In this document: positions 18,682 to 28,655 of the stretch, piece by piece
How the letters are laid out: every line of letters begins with the position of its first letter
How positions within the stretch are numbered: the stretch's first letter is position 1
Assembly (NCBI GenBank): GCA_963752755.1
Contig: CAVVZJ010000010.1
Location: forward strand, 372,001 to 436,000
Source of the DNA: CAVVZJ01 sp963752755
GTDB lineage: Bacteria > Planctomycetota > Planctomycetia > Isosphaerales > Isosphaeraceae
Direction of reading: 5' to 3'
Length of the DNA: 64,000 nucleotides
Made by a program: the position numbers and the translations under genes
The notes under the pieces: model-generated
The model's database searches: none
What the model was told of the DNA's origin: nothing
What the model saw: only the letters and a program-made list of their open reading frames with translations

Positions 18682-19980
18682 ATGTTGCAATCTTCTGCAC
18701 ATCTGCGAAGGTCGCGGGAACCGCGATGCCTGCTCGTTGCCGCCTTCACGGCTTTCGGGCTGATGGTGGCGAGCGGAATCGGGCCGGGAGTCCTTCTCCG
18801 GCCGACGTCGGCCCAGTCGCCGGTTGTCGCGGATGCGCCGGGCCAGACGACCACGGTTCTCCGGCAAGGGGACCAGGGGCCGGCCGTCGAGGATCTCCAG
18901 CGACGGCTCAATGCCCGGCTGGACCCTTCACCCGGCCTCGCCGTGGACGGCGACTTCGGACCGGCCACGCGGGCCGCCTTGATCCGCTTTCAGCGGGAAC
19001 ACGATCTGGGGACCAGCGGCGCTGCCAACGCCGCAACCTGGCGCGCTCTCGGACCCGCGCCGAAGGGCGAGCCGGAGGTCCCCTCGCCCGAGGACGTCAA
19101 CAACGCCAGAACGCCGAAGGCCCCGCCCGACGCGCTCGACGGGCCGCCGTTCGTCACCGCGAAAGCCTGGGTCATCGCCGACGGCCGCGACGGCAGGGTG
19201 CTCTGGGGTGATCAGCCGGACGAGCCCCGGCCGATGGCCAGCACGACCAAGATGATGACCGCCCTGGTCGTCCTCCGACTCGCCGCCGCCGATCCCGGCA
19301 TCCTGGATGAGGTGGTGACCTTTTCCGAGCGTGCCGATCGCACCAGCGGCTCGACCTCGGGTGTCCGCAGCGGCGAACGCCTGCCGGTGCGCGAACTGCT
19401 CTATGGCCTCCTGCTGCCCTCGGGCAATGATGCGGCGGTCGCCTTCGCCGAGCACTTCGGAGGACGCCTGGCACCGCCCGAGGATCGGCCGGAGACGACC
19501 GACCCGCTCCTCCGGTTCGTCGCCGAGATGAACCGCGTCGCTTCCGAGCTGGGCCTCCGCGCGACCCGCTTCGCCAATCCCCACGGCCTGCCGGCCGCCG
19601 ACCATCACGCCAGCGCCCAGGATCTGGCCCGACTGGCCGCGACGGCTCTGGGTGATCCGCGTTTCGCCGCTTACGTCGCGACTTTGCGGCGGGGCTGTAC
19701 CTTGACCGACGCGGAAGGCCAGCGGCGGAATGTCGTCTGGTCGAACACGAATCGCCTGCTGCGGATCGAGGGCTACGACGGCGTGAAGACCGGCACGACC
19801 TCGGCGGCTGGCGCCTGCCTGGTCGCGAGCGGCCGTCGGGGCGACGATCACCTGATCGTGGTCGTGCTCGGCTCCGGTTCTTCCGATGGCCGCTACGCCG
19901 ACGCGCGGAACCTGTTCCGCTGGGCCTGGCAGCATCGGGAACAGGACCACGCGAAGGCGACTTCGGAGCCACGGCGCTGA
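18682..19980 (+). CDS. D-alanyl-D-alanine carboxypeptidase (S11) with peptidoglycan-binding domain
   Basis: A 432-residue exported enzyme that trims peptidoglycan stem peptides or hydrolyses D-Ala-D-Ala. A signal anchor covers residues about 15-45. Residues about 58-125 are a peptidoglycan-binding PG_binding_1 domain (LRQGDQGPAVEDLQRRLNA ... VDGDFGPATRAALIRFQ). The serine peptidase S11 domain then carries all three catalytic motifs: STTK near 187-190, SGN near 247-249 and KTG near 369. The ATG at 18682 is chosen because translation upstream of it looks non-coding and the signal follows it closely. The fusion with an N-terminal PG-binding domain is unusual compared with DacA/DacC but known in Gram-negative relatives. 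Confidence 0.88.
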   Translation: MLQSSAHLRRSREPRCLLVAAFTAFGLMVASGIGPGVLLRPTSAQSPVVADAPGQTTTVLRQGDQGPAVEDLQRRLNARLDPSPGLAVDGDFGPATRAALIRFQREHDLGTSGAANAATWRALGPAPKGEPEVPSPEDVNNARTPKAPPDALDGPPFVTAKAWVIADGRDGRVLWGDQPDEPRPMASTTKMMTALVVLRLAAADPGILDEVVTFSERADRTSGSTSGVRSGERLPVRELLYGLLLPSGNDAAVAFAEHFGGRLAPPEDRPETTDPLLRFVAEMNRVASELGLRATRFANPHGLPAADHHASAQDLARLAATALGDPRFAAYVATLRRGCTLTDAEGQRRNVVWSNTNRLLRIEGYDGVKTGTTSAAGACLVASGRRGDDHLIVVVLGSGSSDGRYADARNLFRWAWQHREQDHAKATSEPRR

Positions 19981-20093
19981 TCGTTGGCGACGATGACGGC
20001 GCCGGGGGTGTCGCCCTCGGCGCTCGTGTCAGGAGATCGGGCGCCCGATGCCGCGGCGGACCTCAGCCAAGGTCTCCCCGGAACCGGTTCTCA

Positions 20094-20292
20094 TCCTCGA
20101 ACCCGCGGATGCCGTCCGGTTTGGCCTGGTGGGACAGCCGCCCCGGCTGTCGTCTGGTTGGGACAGTCGGGGGCGGCTGTCCCACCAGGCCAAGAGCAAG
20201 GAAACTTCCGCGATGCTGGGGTCGTCCGGTTGGGACAGCCGGGGGCGGCTGTCCCATGGGCTCGAATCGGACAGCATCCGCGGGTTCGTGGA
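20094..20292. repeat. Palindromic repeat element, copy 2
   Basis: Two inverted GTGGGACAGCCGCC/GGCGGCTGTCCCAC-type hairpins (20129-20185 and 20221-20257) sit between ends reading GAACCCGCGGATGCCGTCC (20099) and GCATCCGCGGGTTCG (20274), related to the ends of the element at 15896-16030. It fills the space between the carboxypeptidase and kinase genes, whose 3' ends face each other, and could also act as a two-way terminator. Confidence 0.65.
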
Positions 20293-23200
20293 TCAGGGTG
20301 TCGGGTGTGCGGTCTTCGCCATCTGGTCGCGCTGGCGGAGCTGGGCGGAAAGGCGTTGTCGCGAGGCGGCGTCGGGAGGCTCCAGGGTCTGCAAACGGTC
20401 GAGGTGGAAGTCGGCAACCCCGGGGCGACCGTCGGCGATCGCGCGGCCGGATTCGCGGAGATGCCAGGCGAAGACGCGGCTCCGGGCGGCCTCAATGCGG
20501 TCGGCCGGGTTTGTGGGCGGTTGCGAACCGTCCCAGACGCTGACGGAACCGTCCCAGTTCGTCGAGGCGAGACGGAGGCCGTCGGGGCTCCAGGCGAGCG
20601 TCGGGTTGGAGCCGCCGTCGAACGGTCGGCGGTCGGCGATCCGGAGGGCAAGCAGCTCCTCGCCGGTGTGCAGGTCCCAGACGCGCACCTTCTCGCGATC
20701 GACACCGGCCAGACGGCGGCCGTCGGGGCTGAACGCGAAGTGGAAGATCGACCAATCGTCGTGGGGTTGGACGCGGAGCAAGAGGGCGCCGGTCGTCGTA
20801 TCCCAGACGGAGAAGCTGCCGTCGATGTCCGACGCGGCGAGCCGACGGCCGTCGCGGTCGAACTTGAGAGAGATGATCCGCTGGCGGAGGTGGTCGAGCT
20901 TGAGGACCTCCCGGCCGCCGGGTAGCTTGCAGACCCGGATCACAGCGAGGGGCGGCCGGTCGGGCGTGCCGCCCTCGTAGTCGTCGAACGCGACCCGATC
21001 GCCGCGCGGGTCGATCGCGACCGCGCCGTGCGTATAGGGGACCGGATACCGCGCCGCGACGAACGAGGCGAGAGTCCGGCCGCTGGCCGCTTCCCAGACC
21101 CGGACCACGCGGCGGACCGGATTATCCCGGCCAGGCTTGGTGCCCAGAGCAGCGACCCGCCGGCCGTCCACGCCGCAATCGACGAAGATCGCCGGCTCCT
21201 CGAGCCCGCGTAAGGTCGTCAGCTCCCGGCCGGTCGCGGAGTCCCAGAGCTTGATCAACCGGCGGTCGTCGGCCACCGTGGCGACGCGAGAGCCGTCGTC
21301 GGCGAAGTCGGCGAGGGTGGCGGGGCTCAGCCAGCGTTGGGTCAGGTCCACGGGCGGACCCTCGGTGAGTCGGCCGGCCTCGATCGCCCAGACGTCGAGC
21401 CGACCGCCCTTGCGGACGGTCCGAAGCTGATGCCCCGTCGGGTCGAAGGCGACGGCGAAGGCGTGGGCGTCGGGCAAGGTGAGGTACTCGGCCTCGCGGG
21501 TCAGGTCCCAGAGCCGGAGGTCGCCGGCGTGGCCGCCGCCGGAGGCGAGCGACCAGCCTTCCGGGTGGAAAGCGACGCAAGGAATCCACTCGGGATGGCC
21601 CCGCAACAACGATCGCTCGTCGCCCGTCTCGACGTCCCAGAGCCGGACGGTGGCGTCGGCGCCGGCGGTGGCGACCTCGCGGCCATCGGGCCGGAAGGCG
21701 ACGCCGAGGACCTGGCCGTCGTGACCGACGAGGGCATGCAAAGGCCGCCCGGTCGTCAGGTCCCAGATCCGGACCGGGGACGTGGCGACGACCAGGCGCG
21801 AGCCGTCGGGGCTGAAGGCGAGGCCGGGTCCCTCCCCGCTGAAGTAGCGGCTTTTCCGGGCCTCGGACTCGCCGGGACCGTGCGGCAACCGGGCCATCTC
21901 GGCCCCGTTCTCTGCGTCAAGGATCACGACCGCCTCCGGCCCGCTGACGGCCAGCCGTCGGCCGTCGGGACTGGGTGTCGCTCGGCCGCCGACGGAGGGG
22001 AGACGGCGGAGGGGGTGGCCTTCCAGGTTGAACAGGGTGAGGGCGTCGCCGCCGCCCGCGACGAGGCGAAGTCCGTCGGGCAGGAAAGCAGGCGTGCCGT
22101 CCGATTGCCAGGAGCGGACGAGCCGCCCGGACTCCACCTCCCGGAACTGCACGAGTCCCTCTTCTCCGCTGACCGCCAGGAGCCGGCCGTCGGGGTGGAT
22201 CGACAACCGGCAGGCCAGCGCCGGCCCGTCGCCTTGCCAGAGCCGATGGCCATTGCGGGTGTCCCACGCTTCGATCCGGCACGGATTGGCGTTCTGGTAT
22301 GGATTGATGCAGAGCACGACGAGCCGCGAGCCATCAGGGCTGAATGCAACGGCGGTCGCCACGGGGAAGGCGATGTCCTCGGAAGCGAGCAGCTCGGTCT
22401 GGTTCAGACCGCTCAGGTAGCGCCATTCCCAGCCCCGACGATCCGGCTCGCAGCGGTCGAGGATCAGGCCGGCCCGCGCCACGTCGTTGAGTCGCCATTC
22501 GAGGCGGGCGTGGGCAATCTGGCTGACGTAGAGGTGATCGCGCGCGACCTCCTCGGCCGCCGCGGCCCGCCGCCTTTCCTGGGCCTCGCCGCTGGCCTGC
22601 CGGACGGCTCGTCGCCAGAGGTAGGACATACCCGCGAACCCGACGACGACGGCCAGCAGGAGTGCCAGGGCCAGGCAGGCCAGGGCCGGCTCGCGTCGGC
22701 ACCACTTCGCGGCCCGACCGATCGGGCCGAGACGGCGAGCCAGCACGGGCCGACCTTCGAGGAATCGGCGGAGGTCGTCGGCCAGGTCCGCGGCGGTCAC
22801 GTACCGGCGTCGCGGCTCCTTCTCCAGGCACTTGAGGCAGACCGTCTCCAGCTCGCGGGGCGTCTGCGAGCGCAACCGGCCGGGCGGCAACGGGGCCCGC
22901 TCAACGACCTGGTCGAGTGTCGAGAGGGGCGATGATCCCTGGAACGGCGGCCGGCCGGTCAAGGCTTCGTAGAGGATCGCGCCGAGGGCGTAAACATCGG
23001 TGGCCGGCGAGACGTCCCCCGGCAAACCGCGGACCTGCTCGGGGGCCATGTAGCTGGGCGTCCCGAGGATGTCGCCGGAGCGGGTCAGGCCGGCGTCCTG
23101 CTCCAGCAGCTTGGCGAGTCCGAAGTCGGTGATCTTCGGCAGGCCGTCCTCGGTCAGGACGACGTTGGCCGGCTTGAGGTCGCGATGGACGATCCCGCGA

Positions 23201-23952
23201 CGGTGGGCGTAATCGACGGCCCTTGCCAGCGTCTCGATCAACGCGGCCGCCTCGCGTGGCTCCATCGGCTCGCGTGCCAGCCGCTGCAGGAGGCTGCCGC
23301 CGGCCGCGTATTCGAGGACGAGATACCCTTGCCCGTCGTGCTCGCCGACCTCGAAGACCTGGATGATGTGAGGATGCTGGAACCGTCCCGCCGTCTCGGC
23401 CTCGGCGCGGAAACGGGCCGCAACCGCCGGGTCGGCATAGGCCCAGGCCTGGATGACCTTCAGGGCGACCGGCCGGTTGAGCCCCTGCTGGCGGGCCTCG
23501 AAGACGACGCCCATGGCGCCCCGTCCCAGCTCGCCGAGCACCACGAAACCGGGGATCAACGGGCGGGACCGGTTCGCCGGCTCCGACCCGGGTTCACCCC
23601 CGCCTTCGGCGTCGGGCCAGGTATCCGGGCCGTCGCCCTGAAGGGCGCGATGCAGTTCCAGTTGCCGGTGGAGCCGACCGGCGAACCGGGGGAACCGGGA
23701 CTGGAACTCCGCGACGTCGGGCACCTCACCCAGCGACTCCCGAGTCAGGTATTCCCCGTAGAGCAGCTCGAAACAGGCCTCAGCGTCGTCGTTCAGTTCC
23801 GGATACTGTTCGAGGTACGCCTCGACCGGAACCCGCTCGCCAGACCGCCAGCGCGCGAGCTGGTCGGCGCAGAGCCGATCGGCCAGGGCCTCGCCTGCTT
23901 TATCGCGCTCGTTGCCTTCCCCGACAAGTGTCCCGCCGACGGTGTCGTCCAT
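20293..23952 (-). CDS. Ser/Thr protein kinase with WD40 beta-propellers
   Basis: A 1219-residue planctomycete-type kinase. Residues about 20-105 are the N-terminal region seen in these kinases (LARWRSGERVPVEAYLEQYP). The kinase domain (about 135-400) is complete: glycine loop GRGAMGVV at 143-150, Lys165 in VALKV, HRDLKPAN from 256, DFG at 276-278 and GTPSYMAPEQ near 297. A single membrane helix lies near residue 440 (LACLALALLLAVVVGFAGMS), so the kinase is cytoplasmic and the 700-residue C-terminus, with many WD40 units (VRLWDVETGDE, LRLWDLTREAE, VRVWDLHTGEE), should be outside. The ECF sigma gene ends 91 bases upstream on the same strand, so the two probably form one signalling operon. Confidence 0.92.
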   Translation of the reverse strand: MDDTVGGTLVGEGNERDKAGEALADRLCADQLARWRSGERVPVEAYLEQYPELNDDAEACFELLYGEYLTRESLGEVPDVAEFQSRFPRFAGRLHRQLELHRALQGDGPDTWPDAEGGGEPGSEPANRSRPLIPGFVVLGELGRGAMGVVFEARQQGLNRPVALKVIQAWAYADPAVAARFRAEAETAGRFQHPHIIQVFEVGEHDGQGYLVLEYAAGGSLLQRLAREPMEPREAAALIETLARAVDYAHRRGIVHRDLKPANVVLTEDGLPKITDFGLAKLLEQDAGLTRSGDILGTPSYMAPEQVRGLPGDVSPATDVYALGAILYEALTGRPPFQGSSPLSTLDQVVERAPLPPGRLRSQTPRELETVCLKCLEKEPRRRYVTAADLADDLRRFLEGRPVLARRLGPIGRAAKWCRREPALACLALALLLAVVVGFAGMSYLWRRAVRQASGEAQERRRAAAAEEVARDHLYVSQIAHARLEWRLNDVARAGLILDRCEPDRRGWEWRYLSGLNQTELLASEDIAFPVATAVAFSPDGSRLVVLCINPYQNANPCRIEAWDTRNGHRLWQGDGPALACRLSIHPDGRLLAVSGEEGLVQFREVESGRLVRSWQSDGTPAFLPDGLRLVAGGGDALTLFNLEGHPLRRLPSVGGRATPSPDGRRLAVSGPEAVVILDAENGAEMARLPHGPGESEARKSRYFSGEGPGLAFSPDGSRLVVATSPVRIWDLTTGRPLHALVGHDGQVLGVAFRPDGREVATAGADATVRLWDVETGDERSLLRGHPEWIPCVAFHPEGWSLASGGGHAGDLRLWDLTREAEYLTLPDAHAFAVAFDPTGHQLRTVRKGGRLDVWAIEAGRLTEGPPVDLTQRWLSPATLADFADDGSRVATVADDRRLIKLWDSATGRELTTLRGLEEPAIFVDCGVDGRRVAALGTKPGRDNPVRRVVRVWEAASGRTLASFVAARYPVPYTHGAVAIDPRGDRVAFDDYEGGTPDRPPLAVIRVCKLPGGREVLKLDHLRQRIISLKFDRDGRRLAASDIDGSFSVWDTTTGALLLRVQPHDDWSIFHFAFSPDGRRLAGVDREKVRVWDLHTGEELLALRIADRRPFDGGSNPTLAWSPDGLRLASTNWDGSVSVWDGSQPPTNPADRIEAARSRVFAWHLRESGRAIADGRPGVADFHLDRLQTLEPPDAASRQRLSAQLRQRDQMAKTAHPTP

Positions 23953-24043
23953 CGCTGAGTCCCGGCCTGGGGTCGTCGTCGGCCTTGCCTATCGACCCAT
24001 TGCCGACAAGCCGGTGGTCGGACACGATTTCGCCAGAATCGGC

Positions 24044-24649
24044 TCAGCCGGCGACCGAGTCCAGCCCCAGCTCCTGCTCGACCCGCGCAATGGCGCGGGC
24101 CAGTTGCTTGCGACGACCCTCGGCCGTGCCGCCGAGCGCCTCGGCGACCGCCGCCCAGTCGTGGCCTCGTTTGCGAAGTTCGGCGATCTGCCGTTCCTCG
24201 TCCGAGAGCCGACCGCGGAAGAGTTCCAGCAGTTCCCGCTGCGAGACGAGCTGGCTCGGCGACTCGTCGGTCGGGCCGGCGATCTCGCGTCCCGCCTCGG
24301 CGGATTCGACCCGGCGGACGTCGCGACGACGTCGCTGGTGAAAGCGGACCTGCTGGGCCAGCTTGTTCCGCGCCATGCCAACCAGCAAGGCGATCAGCCG
24401 GCCGGGCTCATCGAGGTCGAACTCGCCGACGGCCGCCCGCACGAAGAAGCTCGCCAGCACCGACTGGCAGACGTCCATCGAGTCGAAGACCCGGCGGAGC
24501 TGCGGGTTGCGGTGCCGGAGCCAGCCGCGGATCTCCAGCCGGATCTCCGGCTCGTAACGGCGGACCAGCGCCTCGGCCGCCTTCGCGTCCCCCTCGCGAA
24601 TCCGGCGGATGAACTCGGCGTCGTCATCACAGGCCGGCGTCTCACCCAA
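24044..24649 (-). CDS. ECF-type RNA polymerase sigma factor
   Basis: A 201-residue sigma-70 family protein. Region 2 is seen from ALVRRYEPEIRLEIRGWLRH to DVCQSVLASFF, and region 4 from LSDEERQIAELRKRGHDWAA to RVEQELGL near the C-terminus, whose helix-turn-helix reads WAAVAEALGGTAEGRRKQLARA. This is the planctomycete ECF group usually encoded beside Ser/Thr kinases, and indeed the WD40 kinase follows 91 bases downstream. The FHA-domain gene lies 136 bases upstream on the same strand. Inference: the kinase or an associated phosphoprotein controls this sigma factor, since no anti-sigma gene is visible. Confidence 0.88.
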   Translation of the reverse strand: MGETPACDDDAEFIRRIREGDAKAAEALVRRYEPEIRLEIRGWLRHRNPQLRRVFDSMDVCQSVLASFFVRAAVGEFDLDEPGRLIALLVGMARNKLAQQVRFHQRRRRDVRRVESAEAGREIAGPTDESPSQLVSQRELLELFRGRLSDEERQIAELRKRGHDWAAVAEALGGTAEGRRKQLARAIARVEQELGLDSVAG

Positions 24650-24785
24650 GTTCGGCGCCCTCGTGGCTGGCGGGCCGTTCCGGTCAGCGACAGCCGGCCG
24701 GTGGTCCCGGAACCGGGGGGGAATCCAGGATGATTATCCCCGGCCCGACCGCCTGTGTCCATCGTCCGCGAAACCGGTTCGGCCC

Positions 24786-25097
24786 TCAAGCCGGTCCGGA
24801 GCCGCGTCGGTATCGCAGGCCGGCGACCTCCAGCACGTCGCCCGGCCTGAGGTGGCCGCGGGTGACGCGGAGGCCGTTGATCCGGGTCCCGTTGCGGCTC
24901 CCGAGGTCCCAGACCATCAGGTCGCCGTCGATCCTGGCCAGGAGACAATGCAGCCGGGAGACCCGGATCGACCGGATGCGAACGTCGCAGCCGGGGTGGC
25001 GTCCGACGACCACGAAGGCCGGTCCCACGGCGATATCAGGGCCGCCGTCCAGGGCGGCCAGGCGGGTCGATGGTTCGTGTGATCGACGCATGATCAA
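24786..25097 (-). CDS. Small FHA-domain protein
   Basis: A 103-residue protein that is almost entirely one forkhead-associated domain, a phosphothreonine-binding module. FVVVGRHPGCDVRI, then VSRLHCLLARIDGDLMVWDL and GSRNGTRINGLRV contain the conserved GR, SRxH and NGT residues. It starts at 25097 (MIMRRSHEP) or two codons later. Its position just upstream of an ECF sigma factor and a Ser/Thr kinase suggests that it reads phosphorylation by that kinase; this link is inferred from gene order. Confidence 0.85.
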   Translation of the reverse strand: MIMRRSHEPSTRLAALDGGPDIAVGPAFVVVGRHPGCDVRIRSIRVSRLHCLLARIDGDLMVWDLGSRNGTRINGLRVTRGHLRPGDVLEVAGLRYRRGSGPA

Positions 25098-25182
25098 AGC
25101 CTCCCCCGGACATGCCGAAGGGCCGCCGGGTTGTGACCCGGCGGCCCGCGGCTGTGGCCCTCGGTGGTTCGGTCTCCCGGGA

Positions 25183-27738
25183 TCAATCGAAGTCAGTCGG
25201 GCCGTTCTTGTTGCCGAAGAGGTTGTCGCTGATCAGCGAGTTGTTGCCGGCGGTCGCCCCGATCTCACCCAGGATACCGACGTCGCCGTTGTAAGCGATG
25301 GTGTCGTAACCGATCAGGTTGTTGGAGACGGCGTTGAGAATCACGCCGTCCTGGACGTTCCCGACGTTGCCGTTGCCGTTGACGTCGGTTCCGATGTGGT
25401 CATAGACGACCCAGTTGCTCGTGGCGCCGTTCTCGATGGCGACGCCGGTGTTGTTGCCCGAGATGAAGTTGTTACCGACGGAGGTGTTGTAGGCCCCGTT
25501 GTTGATCTCGACGCCGACGGAGTTGCTGAAGGCGCGGCCGTTGGCCTTGAGGGCGCGGGTGCCGGTGCCGTCGAGGCCGATCCAGTCGCCGGACAGGAAG
25601 TTGTCGTGGGTATTCGAGCCGGTGACGAGGACGCCGTCGGCGAGGTTGGCGGAGATCAGGTCGTTGTACACGTAGTCCCAGGCCGCTCCACCCTGGATCG
25701 CGACGCCGTGCAGGCCGTTGGAAACCGCGTGCTCGCCGGAGAGGTCGGTGCCGATGTAATCATACTGAATCGTGTTGCCGTTGGTGCCGGAGTCGCTGAC
25801 ATAGACGCCGTCCTGGCCGTTGCCCGAGATCAGGTTGCGATACGAGGCGCTCGGTCCGCCGACCGTATTGCCGTTGGCTCCCGAGGCGATCGCGACGCCG
25901 CTGCCGCGGTTGCCAAGGGCGAACGTGCCGGTCGGGTCAGTCCCGATCTTGTTCCCCTGCACCTGGTTGCCCGAGGCGCCGCTGAGCAGCTGGAGGCCGT
26001 CCCAGGCGTTGCCCGAGATCAGGTCGCCGCTGACGGTGTTGCCGCTGGAACCTTTGAGCAGCTCGATGCCGATGCCGTTGGGCACGGTGAGCGTCCCGCT
26101 GGCGCTGAGGCCGATCGTGCTGGAGCTGATCTGGTTTCCCGACGAGGCGCTGACCCAGACACCGGCGAGGTTGTTGCCCGAGATCAGGTCGCCGGTGACG
26201 GTGTTGCCCGACGCCCCGTTGGAGATCGCCACGCCCGCCCCGGGGTTGGCCAGGGGGGCATTGCCCGTGGTGTCGGTGCCGATCTTGTCGGACGAGACGA
26301 CGTTGCCCGAGGTGCCCTGCCCCGACAGCTCGACGCCGGTCCAGCTGTTGCCCGAGATCAGGTCGCCGCTGATCGTGTTGTGCTGGGCCCCGGCCTGCAC
26401 GAGGACCCCCCAGTTGTTGGGCACCGAATACGTTCCGTGGACGTCGGCGCCGATGATGCTGGCGCTGACCGTGTTGTAAACGGTGTTGGCGTCACTGAGA
26501 TACACGCCGTTGTGCGTGTTGCCGGAGATCAGGTCGTTATCAACCGTGTTGAAGCTCGCCCCCTGGGCGATCGCCACGCCGCTGCTGCCGTTGGGGATCT
26601 GGTAGCCACCGACGGCGTTGGTCCCGATCTTGTTGCCCTGGACGATGTTGGACACCGTGCCCAGGCCGACGACCTGGACGCCGTCCCAGGTGTTGCCCGC
26701 GATCACGTTGCCCGCGCCGTTGAAGCCGACGGTGTTGGACGAGGCGCCGTTGGCGATCGTCACGCCGTCGAAGTTCGGCAAGCGCACGTTGCCGGAAACG
26801 TCGGTGCCAATCTTGCTGTTGATCACCTGGTTGCCGCTGGTGGACTGGTCGGTGATGAAGACGCCGTAGTTGTGGCTGTTGGAGATCACATCATTGTTGA
26901 TGCTGGAGTAGCTTGACCCGCCGTTGATGACGACGCCGCTTCCGCCGCCGCCGGTCACGCCGTTGCCGAACGAGGAGCCGCCGGAGACGGTCGTGCCGAA
27001 GGCGCCGGTCGGGTCGGTGCCGATGAACGAGCCGGAGACGAGGGTGCTGTTCGAGTGGTCGCTGATGACGACGCCGTTGTACTGGTTGCCCGAGACGACC
27101 GAGTTCGTCACCGACCCCTGGCTGGCGCCGTGGATGAACTCGACGCCGAACGTGCCGTTGCCCCGGGGCACGACCTGGGTGCCCTCGCCGCTGTTGAGGG
27201 TCGCGACGCCGACCCAGTCGTGATCCAGTTGCACCCGGTTGGCGCCGCTGGCCTGCACACCGCCGCCGTTGAAATTGATGATCTGGAGGCCGACAACCTG
27301 GCTCCCACTGGCCCCGTCGCCGAGGAACTGGAGCCCGATCGCCCCGGCGCCGGCCTCCGAGCCGTCGAGCTGGACGAGCGGGCTGCCGGCGTAGCCGGCC
27401 TGCGAGGCGCCGTTGAAGAACGTCGGGACGGTGACGGCCGGCAGCGGGATGTCATCGGGGGCGATCGTCCTCGGCACGTTGGTGGGCAGGTGGAAGTCGA
27501 TCTCAGCGGTGTTGCCGGCGCCGACCTTGTCGGCCTGGATGATCGCCCATCGCAACGAGTTGGCGAGCGGGGCGGCGTTGCTGCCGCTGTCCTCATTGGT
27601 CGTGACGTCGAACGTCATGGTCGAGAGGAGCTGGCGGCCTTCCATCGCCTCGATCGTCGGCCGGCTCCGGAGCGCCGAGCGGCGGCGGGCGGCGGGGGTC
27701 GCGGACGGGCAAGAGCGGCGGAACCAGGAATTCAACAT
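25183..27738 (-). CDS. Large secreted right-handed beta-helix protein
   Basis: An 851-residue surface or secreted protein from ATG 27738. After a basic N-terminus it has AMEGRQLLST near residue 32, a form of the planctomycete LEPR-XLL motif that marks exported giant proteins. The remainder is about 20 tandem parallel beta-helix coils with repeating themes such as GNTVTGDLISGN, NGVAIAQGAS and KIGTDPTG. This fold is usual in adhesins and polysaccharide lyases, but no catalytic residues were recognised. It is 85 bases upstream of the FHA gene on the same strand. It could be a structural target of the sigma/kinase system; that is inference. Confidence 0.8.
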   Translation of the reverse strand: MLNSWFRRSCPSATPAARRRSALRSRPTIEAMEGRQLLSTMTFDVTTNEDSGSNAAPLANSLRWAIIQADKVGAGNTAEIDFHLPTNVPRTIAPDDIPLPAVTVPTFFNGASQAGYAGSPLVQLDGSEAGAGAIGLQFLGDGASGSQVVGLQIINFNGGGVQASGANRVQLDHDWVGVATLNSGEGTQVVPRGNGTFGVEFIHGASQGSVTNSVVSGNQYNGVVISDHSNSTLVSGSFIGTDPTGAFGTTVSGGSSFGNGVTGGGGSGVVINGGSSYSSINNDVISNSHNYGVFITDQSTSGNQVINSKIGTDVSGNVRLPNFDGVTIANGASSNTVGFNGAGNVIAGNTWDGVQVVGLGTVSNIVQGNKIGTNAVGGYQIPNGSSGVAIAQGASFNTVDNDLISGNTHNGVYLSDANTVYNTVSASIIGADVHGTYSVPNNWGVLVQAGAQHNTISGDLISGNSWTGVELSGQGTSGNVVSSDKIGTDTTGNAPLANPGAGVAISNGASGNTVTGDLISGNNLAGVWVSASSGNQISSSTIGLSASGTLTVPNGIGIELLKGSSGNTVSGDLISGNAWDGLQLLSGASGNQVQGNKIGTDPTGTFALGNRGSGVAIASGANGNTVGGPSASYRNLISGNGQDGVYVSDSGTNGNTIQYDYIGTDLSGEHAVSNGLHGVAIQGGAAWDYVYNDLISANLADGVLVTGSNTHDNFLSGDWIGLDGTGTRALKANGRAFSNSVGVEINNGAYNTSVGNNFISGNNTGVAIENGATSNWVVYDHIGTDVNGNGNVGNVQDGVILNAVSNNLIGYDTIAYNGDVGILGEIGATAGNNSLISDNLFGNKNGPTDFD

Positions 27739-28061
27739 GGCAGGAATCCTCGAAAGTGCCGGGTGCGGACGGCGACCGTGGGCGGCACGGGCGACCCTCG
27801 CCCGCGTCATCCGCCCTGTCACCGGGCCGTTCTGGTCGTTTGATCCGGGATGCGTTCCGGCCTGGCTTCCGGCCGGCGGTCGCCTCGCAACCTTCCCGTT
27901 CAGCGACAACATCGCCGGACCGTTCCGCGTTCGGACACGAGCCCCGTACTTTTTCTCCGTCTGTCCGCCCGAGGACCCATCGGCAATGAAAGGAGAGAGG
28001 AAGGGGCCAACTCGCCCGGCTTCGGGGAGCCCCGACCGACCACCCGACGGAGCCGCCTGGA
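27739..28061. other. Divergent intergenic region between the two signalling modules
   Basis: About 320 bases separate the beta-helix gene (leftward) from the second ECF sigma gene (rightward). I see no supportable gene here. It must contain the promoters of both directions, and GAGAGAGGAAGGGG near 27992 is purine-rich, but no clear promoter box was identified. Confidence 0.5.
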
Positions 28062-28655
28062 ATGTCGTTGCAAGATTCGGTGGCGTGCCTGATGAAAGGT
28101 CTGCGGGACGGCGACGGCGAGCAGGCCCGCCGGCTCTGGGAGCGTTATTTCGAGCGACTGGCGGAGCTCGCCGGCTCGCGACTGCCGAGAGCGACCCGCC
28201 GCGTCCTGGATGGTGAGGACATCGCCCTGAGCGCCCTGCGGACCTTCTGCGACCGCGCCGGCCGCGGCCAGTTCCCCCGCCTGGCCGATCGCGACGCCCT
28301 CTGGAAGCTGCTCGCCACGATCACAACCCGCAAACTGATCGACACGATTCGACGTCAAGGCCGGTTGAAGCGCGGCGGCGGTCGCGTCGTCGGCGACTCC
28401 GATCAAGGCGACGCCGAGGCCATCACCCAGATCCTCGCCCGCGACCCCACCCCCGAAGCCGCCGCGCAGCTTGCCGACGCGTGGGAACGCCTGCTCGACG
28501 GACTCGGCGACCCGACCATGAAAGCGATCGCCGTCCGCCGGCTCGAAGGCTATTCGAGCGAGGAGATTGCCGCCGAGTTGCGGACCACGACGAGGACCGT
28601 CGATCGCAAGCTCGCCTTGATCCGGGCCATCTGGAAACAGGAGGTGTCGTCATGA
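28062..28655 (+). CDS. ECF-type sigma factor
   Basis: A 197-residue ECF sigma factor. Region 2 runs from LWERYFERLAELAGSRLP through DIALSALRTFCDRAGRGQFP, and region 4 near the C-terminus reads MKAIAVRRLEGYSSEEIAAE then LRTTTRTVDRKLALIRAIW, a clear helix-turn-helix. Its stop codon overlaps the start of the next gene (ATGA at 28652-28655), so translation of the kinase is probably coupled to it. This is the same sigma/kinase pairing as at 20-25 kb but in the opposite orientation. Confidence 0.88.
   Translation: MSLQDSVACLMKGLRDGDGEQARRLWERYFERLAELAGSRLPRATRRVLDGEDIALSALRTFCDRAGRGQFPRLADRDALWKLLATITTRKLIDTIRRQGRLKRGGGRVVGDSDQGDAEAITQILARDPTPEAAAQLADAWERLLDGLGDPTMKAIAVRRLEGYSSEEIAAELRTTTRTVDRKLALIRAIWKQEVSS

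Noticed and set aside
25100..27843. Long plus-strand frames opposite the beta-helix gene
   Set aside because: Their repeating V-A-D/P patterns are the reverse of the beta-helix repeats; they cover two convincing genes and have no family match.
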